Source: DAOTZR01 sp034432595
GTDB taxonomy: Bacteria > Chloroflexota > Anaerolineae > B4-G1 > SLSP01
Direction: 5' to 3'
Assembly: GCA_034432595.1 (NCBI GenBank)
Contig: DAOUBT010000022.1
Coordinates: 1-64,000 of the forward strand
DNA: 64,000 nt
Below are positions 16,886 through 26,211 of the stretch, one piece after another; position 1 is the first letter of the stretch; each line of letters starts with the position of its first letter. The translations under genes were made by a program, and so were the position numbers. Under the pieces are notes generated by a model, which saw nothing but the letters and a program-made list of their open reading frames with translations, was not told where the DNA came from and did no database searches.

Positions 16886-19339
16886 CTACCGCATCACCAC
16901 CGGCGGACCGGAAAACGGTCCGCGTTCCGGCACAAGCACCGCGCGCGCCCGTCCACGCCGCAACCGCCGCTGCACGCCCAACCACACGCGCAACAGGAAC
17001 AACGGCGCGCGCATCCGCAACCAGGCGCGCACGGCCTGCCGCGCCTCCGCTTCGAGCGCTGCTGTCGGCGCGTAGCAGGCACGCTCCAACGCCATCACCA
17101 CGATTTCCGCGCCGGCGCGGAGCGCATCCCCGCCGCGGAAAGGCGCGTCGGCTTGCAAAAGCGCGGCGCGTTCCGTCCAAAGCGCCAGGAATTCGCGCGG
17201 CGTCTCGCCTCCCCGCAGGATGAGGCCCAGCCGGGATCCATATCCCCATAATTTTTGATAGATGAGGTACAACCGCCGCGCCGGACTTTGCCGCTGTAAC
17301 CAGGCCAGTTCGCCTACCCCCCAGAGCAGCGCGCCCACTACCACCAGCAGCGGAACGCCGGGCATCAGCCAGCCCGTCCACGCGGGACGGCGTAACGGCG
17401 GCAGGGGCGTCGGTTGCAGCGCTTCCGCTACCGGCACGATCACGTCGGGACGGCGCAGTTCCGGCACGCCCGCCGTGGGTTCAAATTCGATCCAGCCGTA
17501 GGAAGGAAAGTAGATTTCAACCCAGGCATGGGCGTTTTTCTCGCGCACCAGATAGGCGTCGCGCGCCGGCTCGTAGGTGCCCGTGGCATAGCCTACCACC
17601 AGACGCGCCGGTAATCCCGCCGCCCGCGCCAGCACTACCATCGCCGAGGCGTAGTAGTCACAGTAGCCACGTTGCAGCTCAAAAAGGAAGTAGTCCACCA
17701 CGTCCTTGCCCGCATCGGGCAGGGGGACGTTGAGGTTGTAGGGATAGGTGCTGCGCAGGTAGGTTTCGATGGCGACCGCCCGGTCGTAGGCCGTGGCCTG
17801 CCCGGCAGTCAGCTCGCGCGCCAGGGCCAACACGCGCTCCGGCACCGTGTCGGGCAGTTGGAGATAGCGCGCCGTGATGTCCGGCGGGTATTGCGTCCCT
17901 GCCGCGCGCAGTTGCGCCGCGCTCACCTGCGGGAGCAGCGAATCCGCGCGATAGGTTCGGGCCTCTGTCAGTACGCCGAAGATGTCACCCGTGCCGCGCC
18001 AGGCCACGCTATAGGCGTGATCCAGGGCCAGGGGGGTGCCCGCCACCGCGACAAAACTCAGGGTGTCATCCAGCACGGTAACGCTCTGCCGCAGCACGCG
18101 GTAATCGCTGCGCGCCGGGATGGGTAAGGTGGCGCCGGCGGGATAACGTTCGGTGCGGGTACCGGTGGCGAACCAGCCGCGCCCGTTGTAGTAATCGTAG
18201 GTGAGCAGACGCCAGTAATAGCGCGGAGGCAGGTCCACCGTGGACGAGGGGACGTATTGCGCCTGTACCTGCACCCGCAGCACGGGACGCTCGGTGAGTT
18301 CGGGCGTGGCGCCCAGCAGATGGCGACGCGGCAGGCCCCCCGTCCCGGCCTGCGCAAAGCGCGCCGTATCCGGCGGCGGGGTTTCCAGGCCGATGGACTC
18401 GCCCACGCGCTCGACCGCGCCGCGCGTGCCCTCGGTGAGGCGCGTAAAGGTGCGTCGCAAGGTCGTCCAATTCAGCCCCGGCATGATGACCGCCAGCAGG
18501 AGCAGCACCACCGTCACCGCGGTGGCGCCCCAAAAGAGGTCGGTGCGGATGTCGCGGGAGTAGTCAATGCCGCGCTGCAGCCAATCCCCCTCGCGCCGGT
18601 CGTGGGCCACCAGAGCCAACAGCAGCAGGAAAACGGCGAGGAAGCTCACCAGGAAACCGCTCGACGCGCCGGTATAGGCCAGCACAAAGCTCAACAGCGC
18701 ACCCGGCAGCAGGAAAGCAAGCAGTACCTGCTGATGGCGGCGCACCCACCACGCCATCCAGACGCCGAGAAGCTGCAGCAGCCAGCACCAGGCCAGCAAT
18801 GCGGCCACCGGATCGTAGTAAGCGCGGCGCATCAACAAGGCCACCAGCCATTCCAGGGTTCTGGCCAGGATGATGAAGGCCGAGCGCAACAAGGTGCCCC
18901 ACGTCTGAGCCAGCGGCGTCCAGGCGGGGGCGGGTGGGAGGAGCGCGCCGTCGAGCCAGGCCAGCAGCGCCGTCACCAGCCAGCGCAGGCTCGCCGCCGC
19001 CAGGACGAAGAACCACCCCACCCCGCGCGCCAGGTCATCCCAAAGGCCACCGACCTGCACCAGCGCTATCGTTGCGCTGAACAGGGCCGCCAGAAGCAAG
19101 GCGCGACGTGCCGTCCAGCGCGTGCGCGCCAGCCCCCATCCGCTGAGTACCCCCAGCCAGGCGAAAGCGATGAGGGTGTCGCGTGGGAGTTGCCGTCCCG
19201 TGGCCACGATGGACCACGCCACCCAGGTCAGGGCCAGGCCCAGCAGAAGCGCGTAACCCAGGTGGAAGATACGGCGGAAGCCCCACTGGATCAGGCGCAG
19301 CAAGGGATCGCTCAAGTAGGTTTCCGGCGCGCTATCCAT
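16886..19339 (-). CDS. Transglutaminase-like membrane protein (TgpA type)
   Basis: 817 aa. The first half has about 5-7 transmembrane helices (residues 20-260), then an extracellular region with the transglutaminase core. The catalytic Cys is in QRGYCDYYASAM (about residue 550), the His in KNAHAWVEIYF and the Asp/Glu segment in GWIEFEPT. A further TM helix (about 655-680) and a basic cytoplasmic tail follow. This architecture matches TgpA-like proteins encoded with MoxR ATPases and DUF58 proteins; Pseudomonas TgpA is needed for viability, but the substrate is unknown. The start overlaps the end of the DUF58 gene by 8 nt, indicating coupling. Confidence 0.92.
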   Translation of the reverse strand: MDSAPETYLSDPLLRLIQWGFRRIFHLGYALLLGLALTWVAWSIVATGRQLPRDTLIAFAWLGVLSGWGLARTRWTARRALLLAALFSATIALVQVGGLWDDLARGVGWFFVLAAASLRWLVTALLAWLDGALLPPAPAWTPLAQTWGTLLRSAFIILARTLEWLVALLMRRAYYDPVAALLAWCWLLQLLGVWMAWWVRRHQQVLLAFLLPGALLSFVLAYTGASSGFLVSFLAVFLLLLALVAHDRREGDWLQRGIDYSRDIRTDLFWGATAVTVVLLLLAVIMPGLNWTTLRRTFTRLTEGTRGAVERVGESIGLETPPPDTARFAQAGTGGLPRRHLLGATPELTERPVLRVQVQAQYVPSSTVDLPPRYYWRLLTYDYYNGRGWFATGTRTERYPAGATLPIPARSDYRVLRQSVTVLDDTLSFVAVAGTPLALDHAYSVAWRGTGDIFGVLTEARTYRADSLLPQVSAAQLRAAGTQYPPDITARYLQLPDTVPERVLALARELTAGQATAYDRAVAIETYLRSTYPYNLNVPLPDAGKDVVDYFLFELQRGYCDYYASAMVVLARAAGLPARLVVGYATGTYEPARDAYLVREKNAHAWVEIYFPSYGWIEFEPTAGVPELRRPDVIVPVAEALQPTPLPPLRRPAWTGWLMPGVPLLVVVGALLWGVGELAWLQRQSPARRLYLIYQKLWGYGSRLGLILRGGETPREFLALWTERAALLQADAPFRGGDALRAGAEIVVMALERACYAPTAALEAEARQAVRAWLRMRAPLFLLRVWLGVQRRLRRGRARAVLVPERGPFSGPPVVMR

Positions 19340-20648
19340 GCCCCCCTCCCAGCAAGCGCCAGTCCCAATCCGCAGCGCGGCGCGCCGTGCTCACGCGCCC
19401 ATAGCCCAAAGGGCGACGGCTCTCATCGGGCGGATGCGGGCGTTCAAATTCAGCGCGCTGCAGGAGACTGTAACGCACGCCCCAGCGCGCCAACATCTGC
19501 ATCGTCACCGCCGGATCCCCCTCCCCGTCGAAACTGCGCGGGTCCAGCAGCAACACGGTAGGCACCACCCCGCGGCGCAGGAGCGGGATGAGGGCCTCAA
19601 TCCACCCACTCTGCACGGCGGGGGTGATGATGATGAGGGAGGGATAAGCGCCCAGGGTTGGCGCGGCGCGCGTCAACACCTGCGCCAGGGTCAAAGGGCC
19701 GGGTTTGACGAGGGCCAGCGCGCGCAAAATCTCCCAGCGTTGCCCTTCCCCGCCTGCCGGCGGCAGCCAGATGGGCTGTGCGCCGTGCGCGATCAACCCC
19801 ACCTTGTGCCCCTCGCGCAATCCACGGTCAGCCAGAGAAGCGGCAATCATCACCCCGTACTCTTCAGTGGACTCGTCCTCACGCCCCACCTGCACGCGGC
19901 GGTCAAGATCGAGCACCAGCCACCAGTCACCCGCGGGCGTGCCGTCGAAGAGGCGCACGTAGAGCGCGTCGCGATGGGCGGAGAGCTTCCAGTGAATCCA
20001 GCGGTAACTATCGCCGGGCTGATAGGGGCGCGCGGTAGCCGCGCTGACGGTGCGTTCCGGCGCATACTCGCGCGGACGGCCCTCACCGGCACGGCCACCG
20101 GGCGCAATTTCAATCTGCGGCAGGGGGACGATGGGCGGGGTCACCATCAGTGTGGTCCAATGGGGATAGGTGCGGATGAAAGTGAAGATGCCAAACGGGT
20201 CGCCACTGCGCAGTTGGGTTGGTCCCAGGGTGTAGAGACCGCGGCGCGTGCACCAGGTCTCGCGGTGCCAGCGAATCGCATCCCGCGCCGGTGCGCCGGT
20301 GCCCCGGCTGGCCTGATAACCGGGCAGGGTGGATTGGTCGCGCACTTCGAGCCAGAGCGCGGGCCAGGCCGTGGGGTTCTCCAGCGTGAAGCGCTCCACC
20401 AGCCGGTCCCCCACCTGTGCCCAACCGAAGCGCATCTCACGGCGCAGGACAAGCCGTCGCGCCAGGGCTAACGTCCAGACCAGGCTCACCAGCAGCAGCC
20501 CTATGAGGGTGACGAGCAAGACGCGCCAGCCGCGGTATGGGTCAAGCAAGGCAACGATGAACACCAGACCGGTCAAAGCGACCAGGTAAGGCTGTTCGCA
20601 GCGCACCTCCGTTTGCGGGGGAAGCTTGAGCCAGCGCCTCAGCTGCAT
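19332..20648 (-). CDS. DUF58 domain protein of the MoxR cluster
   Basis: 438 aa. Two N-terminal TM helices (about 22-58) precede an extended beta region. The DUF58 signature is RPYQPGDSYRWIHWKLSAHRD (about 205-225), then a vWA-like fold beginning DWWLVLDLDRR. Members are thought to be clients or partners of MoxR chaperone ATPases in envelope or surface-protein maturation. It lies 20 nt downstream of moxR and overlaps the transglutaminase gene by 8 nt. Confidence 0.92.
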   Translation of the reverse strand: MQLRRWLKLPPQTEVRCEQPYLVALTGLVFIVALLDPYRGWRVLLVTLIGLLLVSLVWTLALARRLVLRREMRFGWAQVGDRLVERFTLENPTAWPALWLEVRDQSTLPGYQASRGTGAPARDAIRWHRETWCTRRGLYTLGPTQLRSGDPFGIFTFIRTYPHWTTLMVTPPIVPLPQIEIAPGGRAGEGRPREYAPERTVSAATARPYQPGDSYRWIHWKLSAHRDALYVRLFDGTPAGDWWLVLDLDRRVQVGREDESTEEYGVMIAASLADRGLREGHKVGLIAHGAQPIWLPPAGGEGQRWEILRALALVKPGPLTLAQVLTRAAPTLGAYPSLIIITPAVQSGWIEALIPLLRRGVVPTVLLLDPRSFDGEGDPAVTMQMLARWGVRYSLLQRAEFERPHPPDESRRPLGYGRVSTARRAADWDWRLLGGGHG

Positions 20649-20668
20649 GGCAACCTCACACCATCGGC

Positions 20669-21622
20669 TCAGGGCCGTTCGGCGCTCAAGGCAGGCACGG
20701 GCAGACGCGCAAGCAGCTCGCGCAGGATGTCCTGCGTGCTCTGACTGCGGAAGCGCGCGCCGGGACCGAGGATGAGGCGATGGGCGAGCACCGGCAGCGC
20801 CAGGGCCTTCACGTCGTCGGGGAGCACGTAATCGCGTCCGTAGCGTGCAGCGCGCACCTGCGCGGCGCGGTAGAGCGCCAGGCTGCCGCGCGGCCCCGCA
20901 CCGAGAAACACATCCGTCAGTTGCCGCGTTTGACGGGTGAGGTCCACAATGTACTCCTCCACCGCGGGGGCCACGTACACGTGCTTCACCGCCTCCTGCG
21001 CAGCGAGCAGTTCCTCCAGCGCGACGACGGGTTCCAGCGTTTCCAGGGGATGGCGCAATTTTTGCTCGCGCAGCACCTGAATTTCGTCCTCGCGTTCGGG
21101 ATAACCCAGGGTGACGCGCATCAAGAAGCGGTCAAGCTGACCTTCGGGCAAAGCAAAGGTGCCCTCGTATTCCAGCGGGTTCTGCGTGGCGAGCACCATG
21201 AACGGCTCTGGCAAGGGATGGGTCACCCCATCCACAGTGACCTGATATTCGGCCATGGCTTCCAACAGCGCGGCCTGGGTTTTGGGGGTAGCGCGGTTAA
21301 TCTCATCCGCCAGGACGATGTTGGCAAAGAGGGGACCGGGATGAAACTCGAAGCTGCGGGTGAGGGGATTGAAAACGGTAACACCGGTCAGATCGCTGGG
21401 GAGCATATCGGGCGTGAACTGCACGCGATTGAAGTCGCATCCCAGCGAGCGGGCCAGGCTGCGCGCAAGCACCGTTTTCCCCACCCCCGGCACATCTTCA
21501 ATCAGAATGTGGCCGTGCGCCAGCAAACCTGTGACGACCAGCTCAACGGCCTGCGACTTTCCCACGATCACGCGCTCCAGGTTGGCAATGAGGCGTTCCA
21601 TCAAGGCCTTGACGGTATCCAT
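20669..21622 (-). CDS. MoxR-family AAA+ ATPase
   Basis: 317 aa. ATG 21622 (MDTVKALMERL) was chosen because GGAGGAAC lies directly upstream; the earlier in-frame ATG at 21637 would place that ribosome site inside the coding region. Walker A is EDVPGVGKTVLAR, Walker B is ANIVLADEINRA and sensor 1 is LATQNPLEYEGT. A C-terminal lid follows (LGAGPRGSLALYRAAQ). MoxR ATPases act as chaperones for metal-centre or complex assembly. It is the first gene of the cluster, behind a TTGGCA-16-TACAAT promoter with a leader of about 100 nt. Confidence 0.95.
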   Translation of the reverse strand: MDTVKALMERLIANLERVIVGKSQAVELVVTGLLAHGHILIEDVPGVGKTVLARSLARSLGCDFNRVQFTPDMLPSDLTGVTVFNPLTRSFEFHPGPLFANIVLADEINRATPKTQAALLEAMAEYQVTVDGVTHPLPEPFMVLATQNPLEYEGTFALPEGQLDRFLMRVTLGYPEREDEIQVLREQKLRHPLETLEPVVALEELLAAQEAVKHVYVAPAVEEYIVDLTRQTRQLTDVFLGAGPRGSLALYRAAQVRAARYGRDYVLPDDVKALALPVLAHRLILGPGARFRSQSTQDILRELLARLPVPALSAERP

Positions 21623-21731
21623 AGTTCCTCCAGGCAAGGGTTAAGCCAAAAAAAATGACACGGGCTATAAGCCCCAAGAGCTTTCGCCACGGGCAGGTTT
21701 CGGGATGCACATGCCAGTTACAGATAAGCTC

Positions 21732-21759
21732 ATTGTAGCCTACTCCAGAGCTTTGCCAA
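21732..21759 (-). promoter_or_regulatory. Promoter of moxR cluster
   Basis: Minus strand TTGGCA (21754-21759), 16-bp spacer, TACAAT (21732-21737). The rest of the 332-base gap between moxR and the next gene (21623-21954) shows no gene. Confidence 0.65.
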
Positions 21760-21864
21760 ATCCAAAACGCATAAACTGCGCCAAACGGCCCTGCCCTGCG
21801 GATAGCGACAACCTGCGCCAATGCCGGTCTGTTGAGAGAAAGCCGCCCCCGCGAAAGCGCAGGC

Positions 21865-21893
21865 CAGCTTCCGCTTCCGGTTCCCAGCTTTCA
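21865..21893 (+). repeat. Fragment of the GCTTCC repeat family
   Basis: The stretch reads as alternating CAGCTTCC / GCTTCCGGTTCCCAG units and closely resembles the right half of the repeat block at 14819-14905. Confidence 0.5.
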
Positions 21894-21904
21894 GTACCTG
21901 ATAG

Positions 21905-21932
21905 TTGTACTTTGCCCTATCTGTGCTAAACT
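21905..21932 (+). promoter_or_regulatory. Possible promoter of the hybrid kinase
   Basis: TTGTAC (21905-21910), 16-bp spacer, TAAACT (21927-21932). The start codon is 22 nt further on, with AGGAAA as ribosome site. Confidence 0.45.
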
Positions 21933-21954
21933 AAAGGCTCAAACAGGAAAGCCT

Positions 21955-24900
21955 ATGCGCATTAAACCCAATGTGTTCCTACTGTATGCCTTGACCGTCA
22001 GTGTCCTGCTCTACACCGGATGGGTGGGACTGACGATCCTGCGCATGCCCGGCGATCACGCCAGCGTGTATGTCGGGGAACACCTTGTCGTCAAGCAAGC
22101 GCCTGCTGATTCCCCACTGCGCGCCGGGGATGTACTGCTGTCTATCGGCGGCAAGCCGGTGGATAGCGATGTTTTGCGCCCTGATGTGTGGTATAGCTTC
22201 CTCTCCGCCCAACCCACGGAGGTGCCTTACACCATCGAACGCAACGGCGAGAGGATGACGGTGCTCGTGCCATGGACGCCGGTGCGCCCCGCAGATGCGC
22301 TCATCAACTTTGGTGGCTTACTTTTCATCGGCATTGGCGTGCTCCTCACCAACCTGCTCATCCTGCCCTGGCACAGCCACGATCGCGGCGTGCGGCGTCT
22401 CGTGCTCACCTTCGTCATTCTGGCGCTCAATCAGGTCAACAACCTCCTCCCTGCCGCGGGCGCCAACATCCTGCTTAGCTGGATGTGGCTCTTTATGCCG
22501 CTCGACCTTTCCGCCTGGTTTATTGGTCCGATTGGTCTGGAAGCTTTTCTGCGCTTTCCCGAAGAGAAGAACATCCTCAAACGCTATCCGCGCCTGCCGC
22601 TGGTGCTCTATTTAACCACGCCTCTGGCGGCGCTTGTGGGGGCGCTGCTGCGCGGGGATGGGACGCTCTACGGCACGCGCAACGCGATGTTCAACAGCAC
22701 CGATACCGTCAGCATCGTGCTGATGGCGCTCACCATCATCGCGGTAGCTCACACCTACCATACCAGTCGCCGCCCCGGCGTGCGCAATCAGATCCGGTGG
22801 ATTTTGTGGGGCCTCACCCTGGCCTTCGTGCCCTGGTTGCTCCTTTATGGCCTGCCCAAGCAATTCCTCGGCACGCCCTTCCTGCCGCTCACCATCACCA
22901 ACATCACCGTCACACTCATCCCCATCAGCTTTGCCATCGCCATTTTCCGCTTCCGCTTGATGGAAGTGGATCAGGTCATCAACCGGACCATGGTGTACCT
23001 CCTGCTGATGGGCCTGTCGTTTGGGCTTTACCTGATCTTCTACTCCCTGAGCCGGGAACTTCTCTACCTCGCCACGGGACGCACGCACGAGTTCACCTCT
23101 GGCCTGATCGCCACCACCGTGCTCTTCCTGTTCCTCAACCCGCTGCGAGAATACATCCAGCGCCTGATTGACCGCACTTTCTATCGCGAGCACCTGGACT
23201 TCGGCAAGTTAGTCCGGGACATGGGACAGGAACTGAGCGTCATGCTGGTGTTTGAGGACGTGCTCGATTTGCTGACGAAGCAGGCTGCGCTGCGCCTTGG
23301 GCTTCAGTTCGCGACCATCCTCACGCCAGACGCTGACGGCCAATTCGTGCCGGTGCGCCCCTCTCCTATCCCGGCGCTGCCCGCCACCTCCCCTCTGCTT
23401 GCGTGGGCGCGCTTCAACAGTCAGCCCCTCATCCTGCACGAAACGCGCCGTGTCCCTCCCTTAGTGCGTGAAGAGGCGCTGAAGTTGCTTGTTCAGGGCG
23501 CGGAAGTGTGTATCCCTCTCCTGCACCGCAACGAGTTACTGGGGCTTTACCTTTTCGGCTCTAAAAGCTCCGGCAACCTGCTCACGCGCGAAGAGCTGAA
23601 CTCCCTGATCCTTCTCAGTCAACAAGCTGCAACCACGTTGCAAAATGCGCGGCTGTATCAGGAACTGGAGACCTACAGCCGCGGCCTTGAGGTACGGGTC
23701 GCCGAACGCACCGCGGAACTGCGCGAGGAGCGCAATCGGCTGGAGACGATTTTGGAGAATCTGGCCGATGGCCTGTTAGTGACGGATCCACAAGGTCGCA
23801 TCAGCCTCCTCAATCCAGCCTTGCAGCGCATGTTCCCCGACAATGCGCTCAAAATCGGCAATCCCTTAGAGGGAAGCCTGCCGCGTTTAGCCGAGCTGGT
23901 GCGCATAACGCTGGCTGCTCCGGAGACACTCCACACCGAGGATTTCAACGTCGAGTTTCGCCCGCACTTAGGTGCACCCGTCCGCCGCGTGTACCGGGCC
24001 ACGGCCTGCCCCCTGCTCGACCGCAACGACGAAGCGTCCCTCACCCCGCACGGTGTCATCATCATCGTGCGCGACATCACCCACGAAAGTGAAGTGGACC
24101 GCATGAAGACGGAGTTCATCTCCACCGTCTCGCACGAGCTGCGGACCCCCCTCACTTCTGTGCTGGGATTTGCCAAGCTTATCATCAAGACCTATCAGCG
24201 CGCCATCGTCCCCGTCCTGCCGGATCAGCCGGAGACCCGCCGCGCCGCGCAACGCATCGAGGAAAACCTGCACATCATCATCAACGAGGGTGAGCGTCTG
24301 ACGCGCCTCATCAATGACGTACTCGACATCGCCAAAATGGAAGCGGGCAAAATCGAGTGGCACATGGATCACGTAGCCCTGCACGAAGTGGTCAACAGTG
24401 CCGTTGCCGCCACAAGCAGCCTCGCGGAGGAAAAACAGCTCGCGGTACGGGTGGACGTTCCGCCCACGCTCCCCATCGTCTGGGGTGACCGCGACCGGTT
24501 GATTCAGGTGGTCACTAATTTGCTCTCCAACGCCATCAAATTTACACCGCAAGGCAGCATTGATGTGCACGGCGAACTCGTGACCGATCTGGCGCGCGAG
24601 GCGGCACGCTATCCACACCTGCCAGCCGACCTGCAACGCCCGTCCGCGACTCAGACCACCTGGGTTATCATCAGCGTGCGCGATTCCGGCATCGGCATCG
24701 CCGAAGAGGATTTGGGGCGCATCTTCCAGAAATTCCAGCAGGTGGGCGACGCCACCTATCACATGCGCGGCACGGGATTAGGCTTGACCATCTGCAAAGA
24801 GATTGTGGAATATCACGGCGGGTACATCTGGGTGGATAGTGAACTCGGACGGGGCAGCACCTTCAGCTTTGCTCTACCGGTCAGTTCGGCAGCGCTGGAG

Positions 24901-25305
24901 AAAAAACAAAGCGCCGCCGAAACTGCGGCAAGCGCCGAAGCCAGGCCATGCCGCGTCCTGGTGATTGACGATGAAGAGCACATCCTCACCCTGCTCAAGC
25001 ACGAACTGGGCGATGCGGGTTACGAGGTTCTGACCGCCTCCAGTGGTGAGGAAGGCCTGCGTGCCGTCGCACAACATCGTCCGCATGTGGTCATCACCGA
25101 CTTGATGATGCCCGACGTGAGCGGCTATGCTGTTGTACAACGCATAAAAGACGATCCGCTTACCCGCCCCATCCCGGTTGTAGTGCTCTCCGTGCTCGAA
25201 GCATCCCTCCCCGAACGCCCCATCGCCGCGGACGCCTACCTCACCAAGCCCGTGGATATGGAAGCCCTGCTGCGTACCATCGAGCATTTGCTGAAAGAAG
25301 CATAA
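21955..25305 (+). CDS. Hybrid sensor histidine kinase with PDZ-like and multi-TM sensor and C-terminal receiver
   Basis: 1116 aa from ATG 21955, after AGGAAA; the in-frame extension to 21832 crosses the promoter. A TM helix (about 5-25) and a PDZ-like domain (about 35-110; LRAGDVLLSIGGKPV) precede 7-8 TM helices (about 120-385), closing with FRFRLMEVDQVINRTMVY. A GAF-like domain (430-565), a coiled coil (EVRVAERTAELREERN), a PAS domain (590-710), HisKA (TVSHELRTPLTSVLG) and HATPase (NAIKFTP, DSGIGIA, GLGLTIC) follow. The REC domain (about 995-1115) has the acidic pair in VIDDEE, the phospho-acceptor in VITDLMMP and the lysine in LTKP. Ligand unknown; the PDZ-like domain implies an extracytoplasmic peptide or protein partner. 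Monocistronic here. Confidence 0.93.
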   Translation: MRIKPNVFLLYALTVSVLLYTGWVGLTILRMPGDHASVYVGEHLVVKQAPADSPLRAGDVLLSIGGKPVDSDVLRPDVWYSFLSAQPTEVPYTIERNGERMTVLVPWTPVRPADALINFGGLLFIGIGVLLTNLLILPWHSHDRGVRRLVLTFVILALNQVNNLLPAAGANILLSWMWLFMPLDLSAWFIGPIGLEAFLRFPEEKNILKRYPRLPLVLYLTTPLAALVGALLRGDGTLYGTRNAMFNSTDTVSIVLMALTIIAVAHTYHTSRRPGVRNQIRWILWGLTLAFVPWLLLYGLPKQFLGTPFLPLTITNITVTLIPISFAIAIFRFRLMEVDQVINRTMVYLLLMGLSFGLYLIFYSLSRELLYLATGRTHEFTSGLIATTVLFLFLNPLREYIQRLIDRTFYREHLDFGKLVRDMGQELSVMLVFEDVLDLLTKQAALRLGLQFATILTPDADGQFVPVRPSPIPALPATSPLLAWARFNSQPLILHETRRVPPLVREEALKLLVQGAEVCIPLLHRNELLGLYLFGSKSSGNLLTREELNSLILLSQQAATTLQNARLYQELETYSRGLEVRVAERTAELREERNRLETILENLADGLLVTDPQGRISLLNPALQRMFPDNALKIGNPLEGSLPRLAELVRITLAAPETLHTEDFNVEFRPHLGAPVRRVYRATACPLLDRNDEASLTPHGVIIIVRDITHESEVDRMKTEFISTVSHELRTPLTSVLGFAKLIIKTYQRAIVPVLPDQPETRRAAQRIEENLHIIINEGERLTRLINDVLDIAKMEAGKIEWHMDHVALHEVVNSAVAATSSLAEEKQLAVRVDVPPTLPIVWGDRDRLIQVVTNLLSNAIKFTPQGSIDVHGELVTDLAREAARYPHLPADLQRPSATQTTWVIISVRDSGIGIAEEDLGRIFQKFQQVGDATYHMRGTGLGLTICKEIVEYHGGYIWVDSELGRGSTFSFALPVSSAALEKKQSAAETAASAEARPCRVLVIDDEEHILTLLKHELGDAGYEVLTASSGEEGLRAVAQHRPHVVITDLMMPDVSGYAVVQRIKDDPLTRPIPVVVLSVLEASLPERPIAADAYLTKPVDMEALLRTIEHLLKEA

Positions 25306-25470
25306 CGGACCTGAGGCAGGTCGAGACTCTGTCGTCGTCGCAGGTCAAGGCTCTACCATGACCTTTCGGGATACGCACGTAACTTCGCCCGCCCCAACCC
25401 GGATCCATGGCCGTGCAGCCCATAAAGCCGTGTTGATACCGGCATCTCCACCATGAGGAGGTTGTAACCG

Positions 25471-26166
25471 ATGAACTTTACCGAAGCTGAACAGCGTTTT
25501 CGTTGGCTCGAAGAGCAGCGGGCGCGAGGCACTTTGACGCCCGAACAGTACCGCGCTGAGCTGGCCCGTCTGCGCGTGACCGACGCCTGGGGCCGGTTGT
25601 GGATGCTGCAGGAACAAACCGGACAGTGGTTTGTCTTCCATGAGGGTCAGTGGCACGCTTCCCAACCGCCCAGGGAGGCCCCGCCACCGCCGCCCCCACC
25701 GCCCAACGTGCCCTCCTCCCTACCAGGCCAGCCGATGCCCATGCCGCCTTCATCCCAACCGCACCCGCAGCCCCAGGCTGAGACAGGCGGGGGATGTGGT
25801 AAGTGGCTCCTTTCCCTCATCGCCTGGGCTGTGATCTGGACCATCATCGCAGTGGTGGTCTATTTCATCGCCGACCGGGAACTTATGGCGGTAGCGGGAG
25901 TAGGACTGGCAGCCTGCATCAGCCTGATCCTGGTCATCGCCACGCTCTCCTCACGCTGGCAGGGCGTGATTACGGACATTCGCGTGGCAAGGGAGCGGGT
26001 GAACGATGGCGATGACGATTGGCATTGGGAGAACGTCACCTATGCTTACGTTCGCCTTGGCAACGGCAGGACCAAACGCATGCGTGCCATGCCCCATTGG
26101 ACCGTCGGCGATCGCCTTGAAAAGCGACGCGGCGAAAGCCAGATCCGCCATTACCCGCACGGATAG
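25471..26166 (+). CDS. Membrane protein with N-terminal SHOCT-like helix pair and Pro-rich linker
   Basis: 231 aa with AGGAGG 9 nt before the ATG. Residues 1-45 form a short helical pair with the G-T-L-T-P-E-Q-Y pattern typical of SHOCT-like domains, followed by an aromatic strand pair (QTGQWFVFHEGQW). A proline-rich linker (about 70-108) leads to two TM helices (about 115-135 and 140-160) and a charged C-terminal domain. The function is unknown. The gene stands alone, 165 nt after the kinase. Confidence 0.82.
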   Translation: MNFTEAEQRFRWLEEQRARGTLTPEQYRAELARLRVTDAWGRLWMLQEQTGQWFVFHEGQWHASQPPREAPPPPPPPPNVPSSLPGQPMPMPPSSQPHPQPQAETGGGCGKWLLSLIAWAVIWTIIAVVVYFIADRELMAVAGVGLAACISLILVIATLSSRWQGVITDIRVARERVNDGDDDWHWENVTYAYVRLGNGRTKRMRAMPHWTVGDRLEKRRGESQIRHYPHG

Positions 26167-26211
26167 AAAGCCGCCCTCCGCACGCGGAGGAAGCGAACGC
26201 ACACGCAGGAT

